64,000 nucleotides of DNA from Agrobacterium tumefaciens_K (GTDB taxonomy: Bacteria > Pseudomonadota > Alphaproteobacteria > Rhizobiales > Rhizobiaceae). The position numbers were made by a program, and so were the translations under genes. The stretch's first letter is position 1. Every line of letters begins with the position of its first letter. Location: positions 2,356,001 to 2,420,000 of the forward strand of contig NZ_JAOEGC010000002.1 in NCBI RefSeq assembly GCF_031801495.1, written 5' to 3'. Of the stretch, positions 56,712 to 64,000 are shown in pieces. The notes under the pieces are model-generated. The model searched no databases, was not told the DNA's origin, and was given only the letters and a program-made list of their open reading frames with translations.

Positions 56712-58463
56712 TCAAGGTTGTGAAGCGAGACGCCTGACAGTGTCCAGATAGACCGCACGGGCTTGTGGCGTCGACAGATTGTGATCGGCATCGGGAATGA
56801 TCGTCACGGACGCATTGGGATAGGACGACAGCCCGCGGCCATCGGAATCGAAATAATATCTGAAGTGTTCGAGACCGTCGTCGTTGTCGCTGTAGAGAAG
56901 ACTGACGACCGTACCGCTGGCCCGAAGCCTGTCAAAAGCAGAGTAGACGGCGCGTCCCTCTTCGCTGTTCCTGCGGAAAAGCCGTGCCGTCTTCGTGGAC
57001 ACCTTCTTTGCTGTCGCCTTGATGATGTTCAGTACCGCGCTAAACACATCCACATCGCCGCTGAACAGGCGCTTGAACGTCGATCCTTGCAGAAAGCGCT
57101 GTCTGTACTCGCCGAAGGAGCGTGGCCGCTTGTGCAGTGCCTCATCGACAGAGCGACCTTTCAGCCAATGAAAAACGACCGGGTTGACCGCGACAACGGA
57201 GCGGATGCGATCGTCGGCAATTGCGCCGTTGAAAGCGAGATAGGCTCCACTGCAACGTCCAGCCGCCACAATCGCTCCACCTGCTTGCGCAGACAGGAAG
57301 TCGACGGCTGCAACGACATCATCGTTCTGGGCAACATCGTAAAGCACCTGTTCGGGAACACCAGCCACCGGTGGACTATCCGCAACATTCGCTACATCGA
57401 AGCGCAGGGATGCAATTCCGCCTCTGGCAAGTTCGCGTGCCATCTTTACCGAAAGCCTGCCCCATCCGGCATGCCTGTCGTAGGCGGCACCGAGAAAGAG
57501 GACGGAAGAAGATGCAGCGTCATCGGAAGGCTGGCATAGAACGCCGAACAGGCGACCGTTATCGCCGAATTGAACGGGCTGCTCGAAGAAACCGCGACCA
57601 GCCTGCCCAACGCTGATAATGCGATCATCCACCGGTTCTGCGCCATCGGAGACGTTTGCCTGAGATGTCGCCCAATCCACGATATGGCTCACGACGTGTT
57701 CAGGCATCTTCGACAACGTCGGGCTGGAAACCAGATCGTCGTAACCAGAAAATGCAGCCACGTCGACATCACCGCCAAGCGATTGCAGATGGCGTGCAAA
57801 ATCATCCTCCGCCACACGTCCTGGCCTGGTCAGCACAAGCAGCCGTTCAGCCGGAAGAACAGACGGGTTCGAGAGGTTGGCCTTCTTGATTTTTTCTGCA
57901 ATGCCAGCGGGCATTTCCATGCCGGCGATTGAGCCGGATGTCGACAATCTTTGCTCTGCACGAAGACCCAGACCGTCATCGATCATCGATGACCACATTG
58001 CCAGCTCGCGCAGATAGCCGCGACCAGAGACAACGGGAGCCAGTAAAGCCATTCCGCTGATGGTGGCCTCGCCCGCAAAAGCCTGCAAGGCAATCAGACA
58101 GCCAAGACCTTGCGCCACGACGACGATTCGTGACGCACCCGAAAGCCGGTGAAGAGATCTCAGAGCGGATTGAGCACTCCAGGACCAGTCAGCATCCTCG
58201 CCCGTGTCATCCGGATCGAGTGCATCTCCTGTCCCGTGATAATCGAAACGCAGGCTTGCTATGCCCGCAGCCCCCAGACGCTCGGCAACGAGCCTGTAGA
58301 ACTTGCGGCTGCACAGTTCCTCCATACCCCATGGGCTCATGAAAAGAACTGCCGTGTCCTGTCGGGTGTCACCCTGTGCAGGATGAAAAATGCCGACACA
58401 ACCATCAAAGGAAACCGGCTGTGCTCTCTTGCCGCCTGTTTGTCCTGCAATATTTATCGTCAT
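56712..58463 (-). CDS. Fused double alpha/beta-hydrolase
   Basis: A 583-residue protein made of two alpha/beta-hydrolase domains, roughly 1-285 and 286-583. In the first, the nucleophile elbow is AQGLG (117-121), where a Gly replaces Ser, so it is probably inactive. In the second it is GRCSG (402-406), which gives a Cys nucleophile as in dienelactone hydrolase, and His561 in PDADHNLSTP is a likely catalytic base. Each domain has SLRFD after its first strands (LRFDYHGTG and LRFDVANVA), which confirms an internal duplication. It converges on the GH2 gene with a 23-nt gap and is divergent from the ABC protein. Function unknown; ester or thioester cleavage is possible. Confidence 0.82.
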   Translation of the reverse strand: MTINIAGQTGGKRAQPVSFDGCVGIFHPAQGDTRQDTAVLFMSPWGMEELCSRKFYRLVAERLGAAGIASLRFDYHGTGDALDPDDTGEDADWSWSAQSALRSLHRLSGASRIVVVAQGLGCLIALQAFAGEATISGMALLAPVVSGRGYLRELAMWSSMIDDGLGLRAEQRLSTSGSIAGMEMPAGIAEKIKKANLSNPSVLPAERLLVLTRPGRVAEDDFARHLQSLGGDVDVAAFSGYDDLVSSPTLSKMPEHVVSHIVDWATSQANVSDGAEPVDDRIISVGQAGRGFFEQPVQFGDNGRLFGVLCQPSDDAASSSVLFLGAAYDRHAGWGRLSVKMARELARGGIASLRFDVANVADSPPVAGVPEQVLYDVAQNDDVVAAVDFLSAQAGGAIVAAGRCSGAYLAFNGAIADDRIRSVVAVNPVVFHWLKGRSVDEALHKRPRSFGEYRQRFLQGSTFKRLFSGDVDVFSAVLNIIKATAKKVSTKTARLFRRNSEEGRAVYSAFDRLRASGTVVSLLYSDNDDGLEHFRYYFDSDGRGLSSYPNASVTIIPDADHNLSTPQARAVYLDTVRRLASQP

Positions 58464-58724
58464 CGTCCCTGCCGTTATTTACGCGGGTGCTTTGGCTCAA
58501 TCATACCTGTTTGTAGATACATCAAACGTCTTAACGCCAGTTCTACGACAATAATATGCCTCACAGAGAGAGGGGCGCTATTTTGCTCGAAACGTCCTGA
58601 AGATGCTGATAAATAGCAAGCAGCGCACTATCTGTAGGAGGGATCTGCGTTATCCGGCGCCCCACGCCGGAACATTGCAGGAATCAAACGACGGGTATTG
58701 CCCGAAAAATCATAGAAGTCTTTT

Positions 58725-61442
58725 ATGGAACAAAGCCTTACGCGTTACATCTGGACGCATACCAAGCGGCATCAGCTCTTTATTCTGATGATCGTCGCTC
58801 TGTCGATGATTCCCTATTTCCTTGCCTTTGACCTTCCCAAACAGATCGTCAACGGACCAATTCAGGGCGATGGCTTTGAGGGCGCGAATGCGACACAGCC
58901 GTTCATGCACCTCACCCTGGACATTCCATATTGGGGAACCGTGGAGCTGTTCCCGGGGCTTGAGCTCGACCGCATGTCGATGCTGATGGCGTTGAGCCTG
59001 ACGTTTCTTGCACTCGTCGTCATCAACGGCCTCTTCAAATATTACATCAATACCTACAAGGGCCGCCTCGGCGAGCGCCTTCTGCGCCGTATCCGCTTTG
59101 AACTGATCGACAAGATACTGCGTTTTCCGCCCAGCCATTTCAAACGTGTGAAGGGCGCTGAAATCTCCAGCATGGTGAAGGATGAAGTGGAGCCGCTGGG
59201 CGGCTTCACAGGCGATGCCTTCGTCCAGCCTGCCCTGCTTGGCGGTCAGGCGCTTTCGGCGCTTTTCTTCATTCTTGTCCAGAATTTCTGGCTCGGCCTG
59301 ATCGCCGCCTTCATGGCCGCCATTCAGGTTGGCATCATTCCGAAGATGCGGCGCAGGCTTATCGAACTGGGACGCCAGCGCCAGCTCAGCGCCCGCCAGC
59401 TTGCCGGACGCATCGGCGAAATGGTCGACGGCATCGGCACGATCCACGCTTATGATACATCCAACTACGAAAGAGCCGACGCATCGCATCGGCTTGGCGA
59501 TATTTTCAAGATCCGTTACGACCTCTACCAGTGGAAGTTTCTGGTCAAATTCATCAATAATTTCCTCGCACAACTCACACCCTTCTTCTTTTATGCCTTG
59601 GGCGGATATCTGACCCTCAAGGGCAGCCTCGACGTCGGCCAGCTCGTCGCCGTCATCAACGCCTACAAGGAACTGCCCGGCCCGCTGAAGGAACTCATCG
59701 ACTGGGATCAGTCACGGCAGGACGTTCAGGTCAAATACGAACAGGTATTCGAACAGTTCAACGCGCCGAACATGATTGATAAAAAGGTGCAGGAACTCTC
59801 CGCAGCGTCGAGCACAGCAATCACAGCCCCGATCGTCATCAGCAATCTTACGCTTGAAGATGACAGCGGCAGCAGACTGCTCGAACAGGCATCCTTGAAA
59901 ATTGAACCCGGCGAAGTGATCGCAATTGTAGGCGGCTCCGGTGCAGAAGCGCTTGCCGATGCGGTGGGACGAACCCTGTGGCCTGCAAGCGGCAAGATCA
60001 CGATCAACGACGTCGACATTCTGGAATTGCCGGAATCCGTGACAGGAAGACGTATTTCCTATGTTTCTTCCGATAGTTACTTCTTCCACGCCAGCCTTGA
60101 AGACAACCTTCTCTATGGTTTGAAGCATGCGTTGCTTGCGGAAAAGCTGTATCAGGGCACAGAACTGGAGCACAGAAAATGGGAAGTCCGGGAAGCCAGG
60201 ATGGCCGGCAATCCGGAAGTCGACATTAACGGAAACTGGATCGATTACGCATCCAGCCCGGCTGGTGACGAAAAGCCGGAAAATATCGCAAAGGCGGTTC
60301 TAGCCGTCCTTGATACGGTCGACCTGTCGCAGGATGTTCTCGAATTTGCCTTGCGCTCGTCCATCGACCCGTTGAGCGACCTTCATCTGGCAGCCCGCAT
60401 CGTCGAGTTGCGCAATGTCCTACGCTCGGAGCTGGAAAAGGAAAATCTGAGCGGCCTTATCGCTCCCTTCGAACTCAACAGCTACAACAGCGAGGCGACG
60501 GTCGGCGAAAACCTCCTGTTCGGCACGATGCGGGATCAGACGCAAACCATCAAGACAATCATTGAAAGCGATTATTTCCGCTCCCTGATGCATGAGACGG
60601 GACTTGTCGAAACCCTGTTCGACATGGGTCACACGATTGCTGAAAACATCGTTGAAATCTTCGCCGATCTGCCGGGCGACCACCCGTTCTTCCAGCAGCT
60701 TACCTTCATGACGCCGGATGATATCCCGGTCTATCAGCAGATGTTGCAACGCCTTCAGGGCAAACATTACGCGGACGCCAACGAGGCGGAGAAACGCGCG
60801 ATGCTGCGCCTGAGTTTCTTCTACATCGAACCCAGACAGCGCTTCGGCCTGCTGACGCAGGACATCATGGATCGGATCATCGAGGTCAGGCACATGTTCC
60901 ATGCCAACCTGCCCGATAACCTGAAAAACATGATCGAGATCTACGATCCAACCAAGTACATGAGCGCCACCAGCCTTCTGGACAACATTCTGTTCGGCAA
61001 GATCAGTTATCGATATACTGACGCATCACGGCGCATCACAAAGATCGTGGCCGATGTCATGCGCAAGCGTGGCGTGTACGAACGGGTTCTGGCAGTCGGT
61101 CTGGATTTCAATCTCGGTGCCGGCGGTAAGCGGCTGGGACCGCTGCAGAGACAGAAGCTCAACCTTGCGCGCGCGCTGATGCGCAAGTCGGACTATTATA
61201 TTTTCAATCGCCCGCTCCCGGGTCTGGACCACCGGCTTCAGGAGGAAATCGTTGAAAGAGTCATTACATTCCTGAAACAGAACAACAGTAACCCCTCCAT
61301 CGTCTGGGTGTTGTCTAACGCGACACTGTCGCGAATGTTCGATCGCGTCATCGTTGTGCATCAGGGTTCGATAACCGCCGATGGAAGTTACGAGACTCTT
61401 GCGCAAGAAAACGGTACATTCCAGGAAATGGTCGCAACATAA
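58725..61442 (+). CDS. Degenerate ABC exporter with large NBD insertion
   Basis: A 905-residue protein. The first 330 residues are an ABC exporter membrane domain (spans near LFILMIVALSMIPYFLAF and MLMALSLTFLALVVING; the intracellular GRIGEMVDGIGTIHAYD). The nucleotide-binding part is recognisable but dead. Walker A is GGSGAEA (403-409, no Lys), the Q-loop is YVSSDSYFF (no Gln), the signature is GGKRLGPLQRQ instead of LSGGQ, Walker B is YYIFNRPLPGLD (no Asp-Glu) and the H-loop is LSNATL (no His). Between Walker A and the signature about 330 residues are inserted. The TIRENILFG-like segment recurs there: SLEDNLLYG 457, TVGENLLFG 592 and SLLDNILFG 750. Its stop overlaps the start of a cyclic-nucleotide-binding gene (TAATG). 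Confidence 0.88.
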   Translation: MEQSLTRYIWTHTKRHQLFILMIVALSMIPYFLAFDLPKQIVNGPIQGDGFEGANATQPFMHLTLDIPYWGTVELFPGLELDRMSMLMALSLTFLALVVINGLFKYYINTYKGRLGERLLRRIRFELIDKILRFPPSHFKRVKGAEISSMVKDEVEPLGGFTGDAFVQPALLGGQALSALFFILVQNFWLGLIAAFMAAIQVGIIPKMRRRLIELGRQRQLSARQLAGRIGEMVDGIGTIHAYDTSNYERADASHRLGDIFKIRYDLYQWKFLVKFINNFLAQLTPFFFYALGGYLTLKGSLDVGQLVAVINAYKELPGPLKELIDWDQSRQDVQVKYEQVFEQFNAPNMIDKKVQELSAASSTAITAPIVISNLTLEDDSGSRLLEQASLKIEPGEVIAIVGGSGAEALADAVGRTLWPASGKITINDVDILELPESVTGRRISYVSSDSYFFHASLEDNLLYGLKHALLAEKLYQGTELEHRKWEVREARMAGNPEVDINGNWIDYASSPAGDEKPENIAKAVLAVLDTVDLSQDVLEFALRSSIDPLSDLHLAARIVELRNVLRSELEKENLSGLIAPFELNSYNSEATVGENLLFGTMRDQTQTIKTIIESDYFRSLMHETGLVETLFDMGHTIAENIVEIFADLPGDHPFFQQLTFMTPDDIPVYQQMLQRLQGKHYADANEAEKRAMLRLSFFYIEPRQRFGLLTQDIMDRIIEVRHMFHANLPDNLKNMIEIYDPTKYMSATSLLDNILFGKISYRYTDASRRITKIVADVMRKRGVYERVLAVGLDFNLGAGGKRLGPLQRQKLNLARALMRKSDYYIFNRPLPGLDHRLQEEIVERVITFLKQNNSNPSIVWVLSNATLSRMFDRVIVVHQGSITADGSYETLAQENGTFQEMVAT

Positions 61443-61942
61443 TGTCAATAGACGTGACCGAGGTGGAACGAGATCAGGGTAAAACGATGCTGTTTAAAGA
61501 CGAAATACAAATGCTGAAACGAGTGCCCTTCTTTTCGGAGATGGAACCGGCCAAGCTTAAACTTCTTGCTTTTGCATCCGATCGCGTATCCTACCACAGT
61601 GGCGACGTGCTTTTCAGACAGGGCGATGTCGGAGACGCCGCCTATGTACTTCTCACAGGAAAAGTCGATGTTCTCATCGATTCACCGGCAGGCCAGATCA
61701 AGCTCACGGAAATGACCGGCAACGCCATCGTCGGCGAGATTGCCATTCTCTGTGACAGCGTGAGAACGGCCACCGTGCGTGCTTCGACGAATGTAGAGGC
61801 ACTTCGTATCGGCAAGGAACAGTTCTTTAAGCTGATGTCAGATTTCCCGGATGTCACCATCAAGGTCATGCGTGTTCTTGCCGAACGGCTCACGCAGACA
61901 ACGGCCGAACTCAGCAAGGCGCGCACGGCCGTAAAATCATAA
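61442..61942 (+). CDS. Cyclic-nucleotide-binding domain protein
   Basis: A 166-residue single CNB domain. FRQGDVGDAAYVLLTGKVDVL gives the beta-roll, and the phosphate-binding cassette reads VGEIAILCDSVRTATVRA, with the Glu and Arg that bind cAMP ribose and phosphate. There is no DNA-binding helix-turn-helix at the C-terminus, so it is not a Crp regulator; it is more likely a regulatory subunit. It overlaps the degenerate ABC protein by one nt (TAATG) and is probably made with it. A diheme-anchored protein resembling an adenylate cyclase lies about 1.3 kb downstream. Confidence 0.9.
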   Translation: MSIDVTEVERDQGKTMLFKDEIQMLKRVPFFSEMEPAKLKLLAFASDRVSYHSGDVLFRQGDVGDAAYVLLTGKVDVLIDSPAGQIKLTEMTGNAIVGEIAILCDSVRTATVRASTNVEALRIGKEQFFKLMSDFPDVTIKVMRVLAERLTQTTAELSKARTAVKS

Positions 61943-62130
61943 TTAGCAATTCCTTGCTACCAGGGCGCGTGAACTTGAAAAAACAGACGTGGCGCCATTG
62001 CAATATAAATGAAATGCTGAATGAATAATCAGGTCAGGTGTCTGTCGAGGGGGACAGACACGGGAATGCGTTTACGACGGCCCTCATGGGAGGAAAGGCT
62101 TGCAAGGGTCGTTGTGGTTTGGGGTGTGTC

Positions 62131-62991
62131 ATGGTGTTGGGTTCCGACTTAGCGGGTCGGGAAAGTGATGAAAATTTTCGGATAAAGATCTGGGGAGCGC
62201 GAGGAACACTCCCCGTCTCAGGTGAAAACTTCCGGAAATATGGAGGAAATACCATCTGCATCGAAGTCCGATGCGGAAATCATGTCCTTTTGTTCGACGC
62301 AGGCTCCGGGTTGTTACCGGCTGGCGTTGCGCTACGCGCGGAAGGCATAACGGACGTCGACTTGTTTTTCTCTCACTGTCACTATGACCACATCGTCGGC
62401 TTTCCCTACTTCAAGCCATTCTACAACAATTCAAATGATGTAAAGATCTGGTCCGGTCATCTGGTCGGCGTAAAAACCACGCGCGAGATGCTCAAGGAAT
62501 TCATGAGCCCGCCGTGGTTTCCGGTTCCTCTCGAAATCTGTTGCGCGAGAATAGCGACGCGGGACTTTCTTCCGGGTGATACGCTGTATGTACGCCCCGG
62601 ACTTTCCATCCGCACCGGAATGCTCAACCATCCCGGAAACGCGGTGGGTTATCGCATCGATTGGGCCGGAAAATCTTTTGCCATCATAACTGACACGGAG
62701 CACGAACCGGGGGTTAACGACGAGACGGTTCTCGATCTGATCAAGGACGTCGATCTGTTTCTTTACGACGCCATGTTCACTGACGACGAGATGAGCCTTT
62801 ACAAAGGTTATGGCCACTCCTCGTGGCAACAGGCAATCCGCCTTGCCAAGCTTGCCAATGCCAAAAGCGTGGGATTTATCCATCATTCTCCGAACCGCAC
62901 TGACGCAGAACTCGATGATATCGAAAAGCAGGCAAAAGAGCTGTTTGGTGGTGCTTTCGCGGCGATGGATCATCAGATCATCGATCTGTGA
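62131..62991 (+). CDS. Metallo-beta-lactamase-fold hydrolase
   Basis: A 286-residue MBL-fold protein. The metal motif is SHCHYDHIVGFP (HxHxDH), followed by a distal His in LNHPGNAVGYRI, Asp in IITDTEH and His in VGFIHHSPNRTD. The N-terminus IKIWGARGTLPVSGENFRKYGGNT resembles the phosphodiesterase-like group that includes cyclic-nucleotide and phosphonate hydrolases. That resemblance, beside a CNB protein and a probable cyclase, makes a cyclic-nucleotide phosphodiesterase attractive but unproven. I chose the ATG at 62131; a GTG at 62038 and an ATG at 62086 are open alternatives with no good ribosome-binding site. Confidence 0.85.
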   Translation: MVLGSDLAGRESDENFRIKIWGARGTLPVSGENFRKYGGNTICIEVRCGNHVLLFDAGSGLLPAGVALRAEGITDVDLFFSHCHYDHIVGFPYFKPFYNNSNDVKIWSGHLVGVKTTREMLKEFMSPPWFPVPLEICCARIATRDFLPGDTLYVRPGLSIRTGMLNHPGNAVGYRIDWAGKSFAIITDTEHEPGVNDETVLDLIKDVDLFLYDAMFTDDEMSLYKGYGHSSWQQAIRLAKLANAKSVGFIHHSPNRTDAELDDIEKQAKELFGGAFAAMDHQIIDL

Positions 62992-63230
62992 TGGCCAACG
63001 ATGCGGCCGCCGGTGCTTTGGCCGCGAAGCGCGATAAACACGTACAAGTGACAATAAGTTTATGTTGTATTCCACGATGTTGCCACGGGACATTGCGCAA
63101 TAGGGCGCAACAAAGGTGAGGCATCCCGGCTTGTCGGGAGGTTGGAAGCGGGCGGTGACGCGGTGAATGACAGGAACGGCAAGATCGGAACAGGCGGCGT
63201 TGCCTCGGTCTGTGGCATGAAGGCATCAAT
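62992..63230. other. Intergenic region before the diheme protein
   Basis: 239 nt. A stem, GCGGCC and GGCCGC about 11 nt apart (63011-63035), may be a weak terminator of the MBL gene. No operator was recognised. Confidence 0.35.
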
Positions 63231-64000
63231 ATGATCCGCCTGATGTCCGATACCGCGCTAAGACGTGCCCGGATCATCTCCGGCCTCGTGATGTTTGCCT
63301 TTGTCTGCAGCCATTTCTCCAACCATGCCCTTGCACTGATTTCACTCGAAACCGCTGAAAAAGGCCGCAAATGGTTTAGCCTCATATGGCTCAATCCTGT
63401 CAGCAGCACTCTGGTTTACGGCTCTGTTTTCGTCCATTTTCTACTTGCCCTCCGCTCAATATACCAACGCCGCACACTGCGCATGCCTGTGCGCGAGGCT
63501 CTTCAAACCACGCTCGGACTGCTGATACCGTTCCTTATCATCGGCCATGCCGTGAATATCCGCTTTTCACGCATGCTGTACGAGGTCGACCTCGGCTACC
63601 CGGATATCATTCGCAGACTGTGGGTCGACAATCCCGGCGCCGGCGCGTGGCAGAGTTTTGCGCTGGTGGTGATCTGGACACATGGTTGTATCGGTGTGTT
63701 TTTCTGGTTGCGCTACCGGGATTGGTATCCGCGTTTTTCCAGCATCTTCCTGACATTTGCCGTCATGCTTCCCATCTTGGCTCTTCTGGGTTTCGCAGAT
63801 GCAGGGAGGCTGCTTGAAGAGGAAAGCGCCAGACAGGCCTTGCCGCCGGGGCTTGAGGAGTACAGCAGACATCCAGAATACCAGCGTGCGCCGAGCCAGA
63901 TGGAAACCAATATCAAAGCCATCACAACAACGGTACAGACGCTGTTTCTATCCGCGATCGGACTTGTCATCGCAATGCGCGGTGTGCGCAACTGGCGGCA
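63231..64000 (+). CDS. Diheme-anchored protein, probable CyaC-type adenylate cyclase, N-terminal part
   Basis: A frame open from the ATG at 63231 to the window end (256 complete codons). It has about six membrane spans with histidines placed for two hemes: His28 and His32 (CSHFSNH), His69 (FVHFLL), His106 (IIGHAV) and His151 (WTHGC). This matches the fumarate-reductase-like diheme anchor of Sinorhizobium CyaC, a quinone-sensing adenylate cyclase, whose catalytic domain would lie beyond the right edge. A GAAGG element lies ahead of the start. The enzyme domain is not visible here, so the cyclase call rests on the anchor and on the neighbouring CNB protein. Confidence 0.65.
   Translation, partial: MIRLMSDTALRRARIISGLVMFAFVCSHFSNHALALISLETAEKGRKWFSLIWLNPVSSTLVYGSVFVHFLLALRSIYQRRTLRMPVREALQTTLGLLIPFLIIGHAVNIRFSRMLYEVDLGYPDIIRRLWVDNPGAGAWQSFALVVIWTHGCIGVFFWLRYRDWYPRFSSIFLTFAVMLPILALLGFADAGRLLEEESARQALPPGLEEYSRHPEYQRAPSQMETNIKAITTTVQTLFLSAIGLVIAMRGVRNWR

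Noticed and set aside
58464..58724. Crp-type TGTGA-N6-TCACA site before the degenerate ABC gene
   Set aside because: Looked for because of the cAMP-type neighbours; only a single TCACA half-site was found, which is not enough.

Overview
The window looks like the main circular chromosome of an Agrobacterium (Rhizobiaceae). Four things point there: a TelA-type protelomerase whose catalytic residues fall at the published Agrobacterium TelA numbers; a TetR regulator and tripartite efflux pump that I recognise as AmeR/AmeABC; an amino acid:carrier-protein ligase cluster of the kind described from Agrobacterium and Bradyrhizobium; and an rRNA operon whose 23S gene carries an alphaproteobacterial helix-9 intervening sequence. 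One run of exactly 100 N (21790-21889) is an assembly gap, so adjacency across it is not proven.

Layout. 1-5.3 kb (minus): an alginate-type polysaccharide synthesis and O-acetylation cluster (algI, algJ-like, alg8, alg44), with a c-di-GMP-binding PilZ motif in Alg44. 5.9-10.2 kb: telA, then acnB on the opposite strand. 10.5-21 kb: a sugar-acid catabolic cassette with a tripartite tricarboxylate transporter (tctCBA), a DapA-family lyase, an IlvD/Edd dehydratase, an RraA-like aldolase and an enolase-superfamily dehydratase, with LacI and LysR regulators and a LysR remnant. 21-21.8 kb: a broken serine recombinase, then the gap. 21.9-28.1 kb (minus): a complete rRNA operon, 16S-tRNAIle-tRNAAla-23S-5S-tRNAfMet. 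28.3-36 kb: purC, ameR, ameABC. 36.2-39.2 kb: efp facing away from epmA-epmB, a complete EF-P beta-lysylation set. 39.3-42.5 kb: small ORFs, a stand-alone Lrp-type ligand-binding domain, and a LysR gene divergent from a FAD oxidoreductase. 42.6-45.7 kb: modABC, and a ModE-type DNA-binding protein convergent with it. 45.6-50.7 kb (minus): TPP riboswitch-thiC-thiO-thiS-thiG, then a P1 peptidase coupled to the ModE-type gene. 50.9-56.7 kb: a very tight five-gene operon (ACP, acyl-CoA-dehydrogenase-like flavoprotein, amino acid:ACP ligase, DUF1839 protein, GH2 glycosidase). 56.7-58.5 kb (minus): a double alpha/beta-hydrolase fusion. 58.7-64 kb: a giant degenerate ABC protein, a cyclic-nucleotide-binding protein, a metallo-beta-lactamase-fold protein, and the start of a diheme-anchored protein that is probably a CyaC-type adenylate cyclase.

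Two regions look least explained. The first is the aminoacyl-ACP operon, which has a perfect 11-bp inverted repeat (arms 16 nt apart) in its promoter region. The second is the 58.7-64 kb cluster. There, every ATPase motif of the ABC protein is lost, and the segment that normally follows the Q-loop appears three times inside a roughly 330-residue insertion. A cAMP-type sensor domain is co-translated with it, and a probable cyclase lies just downstream.
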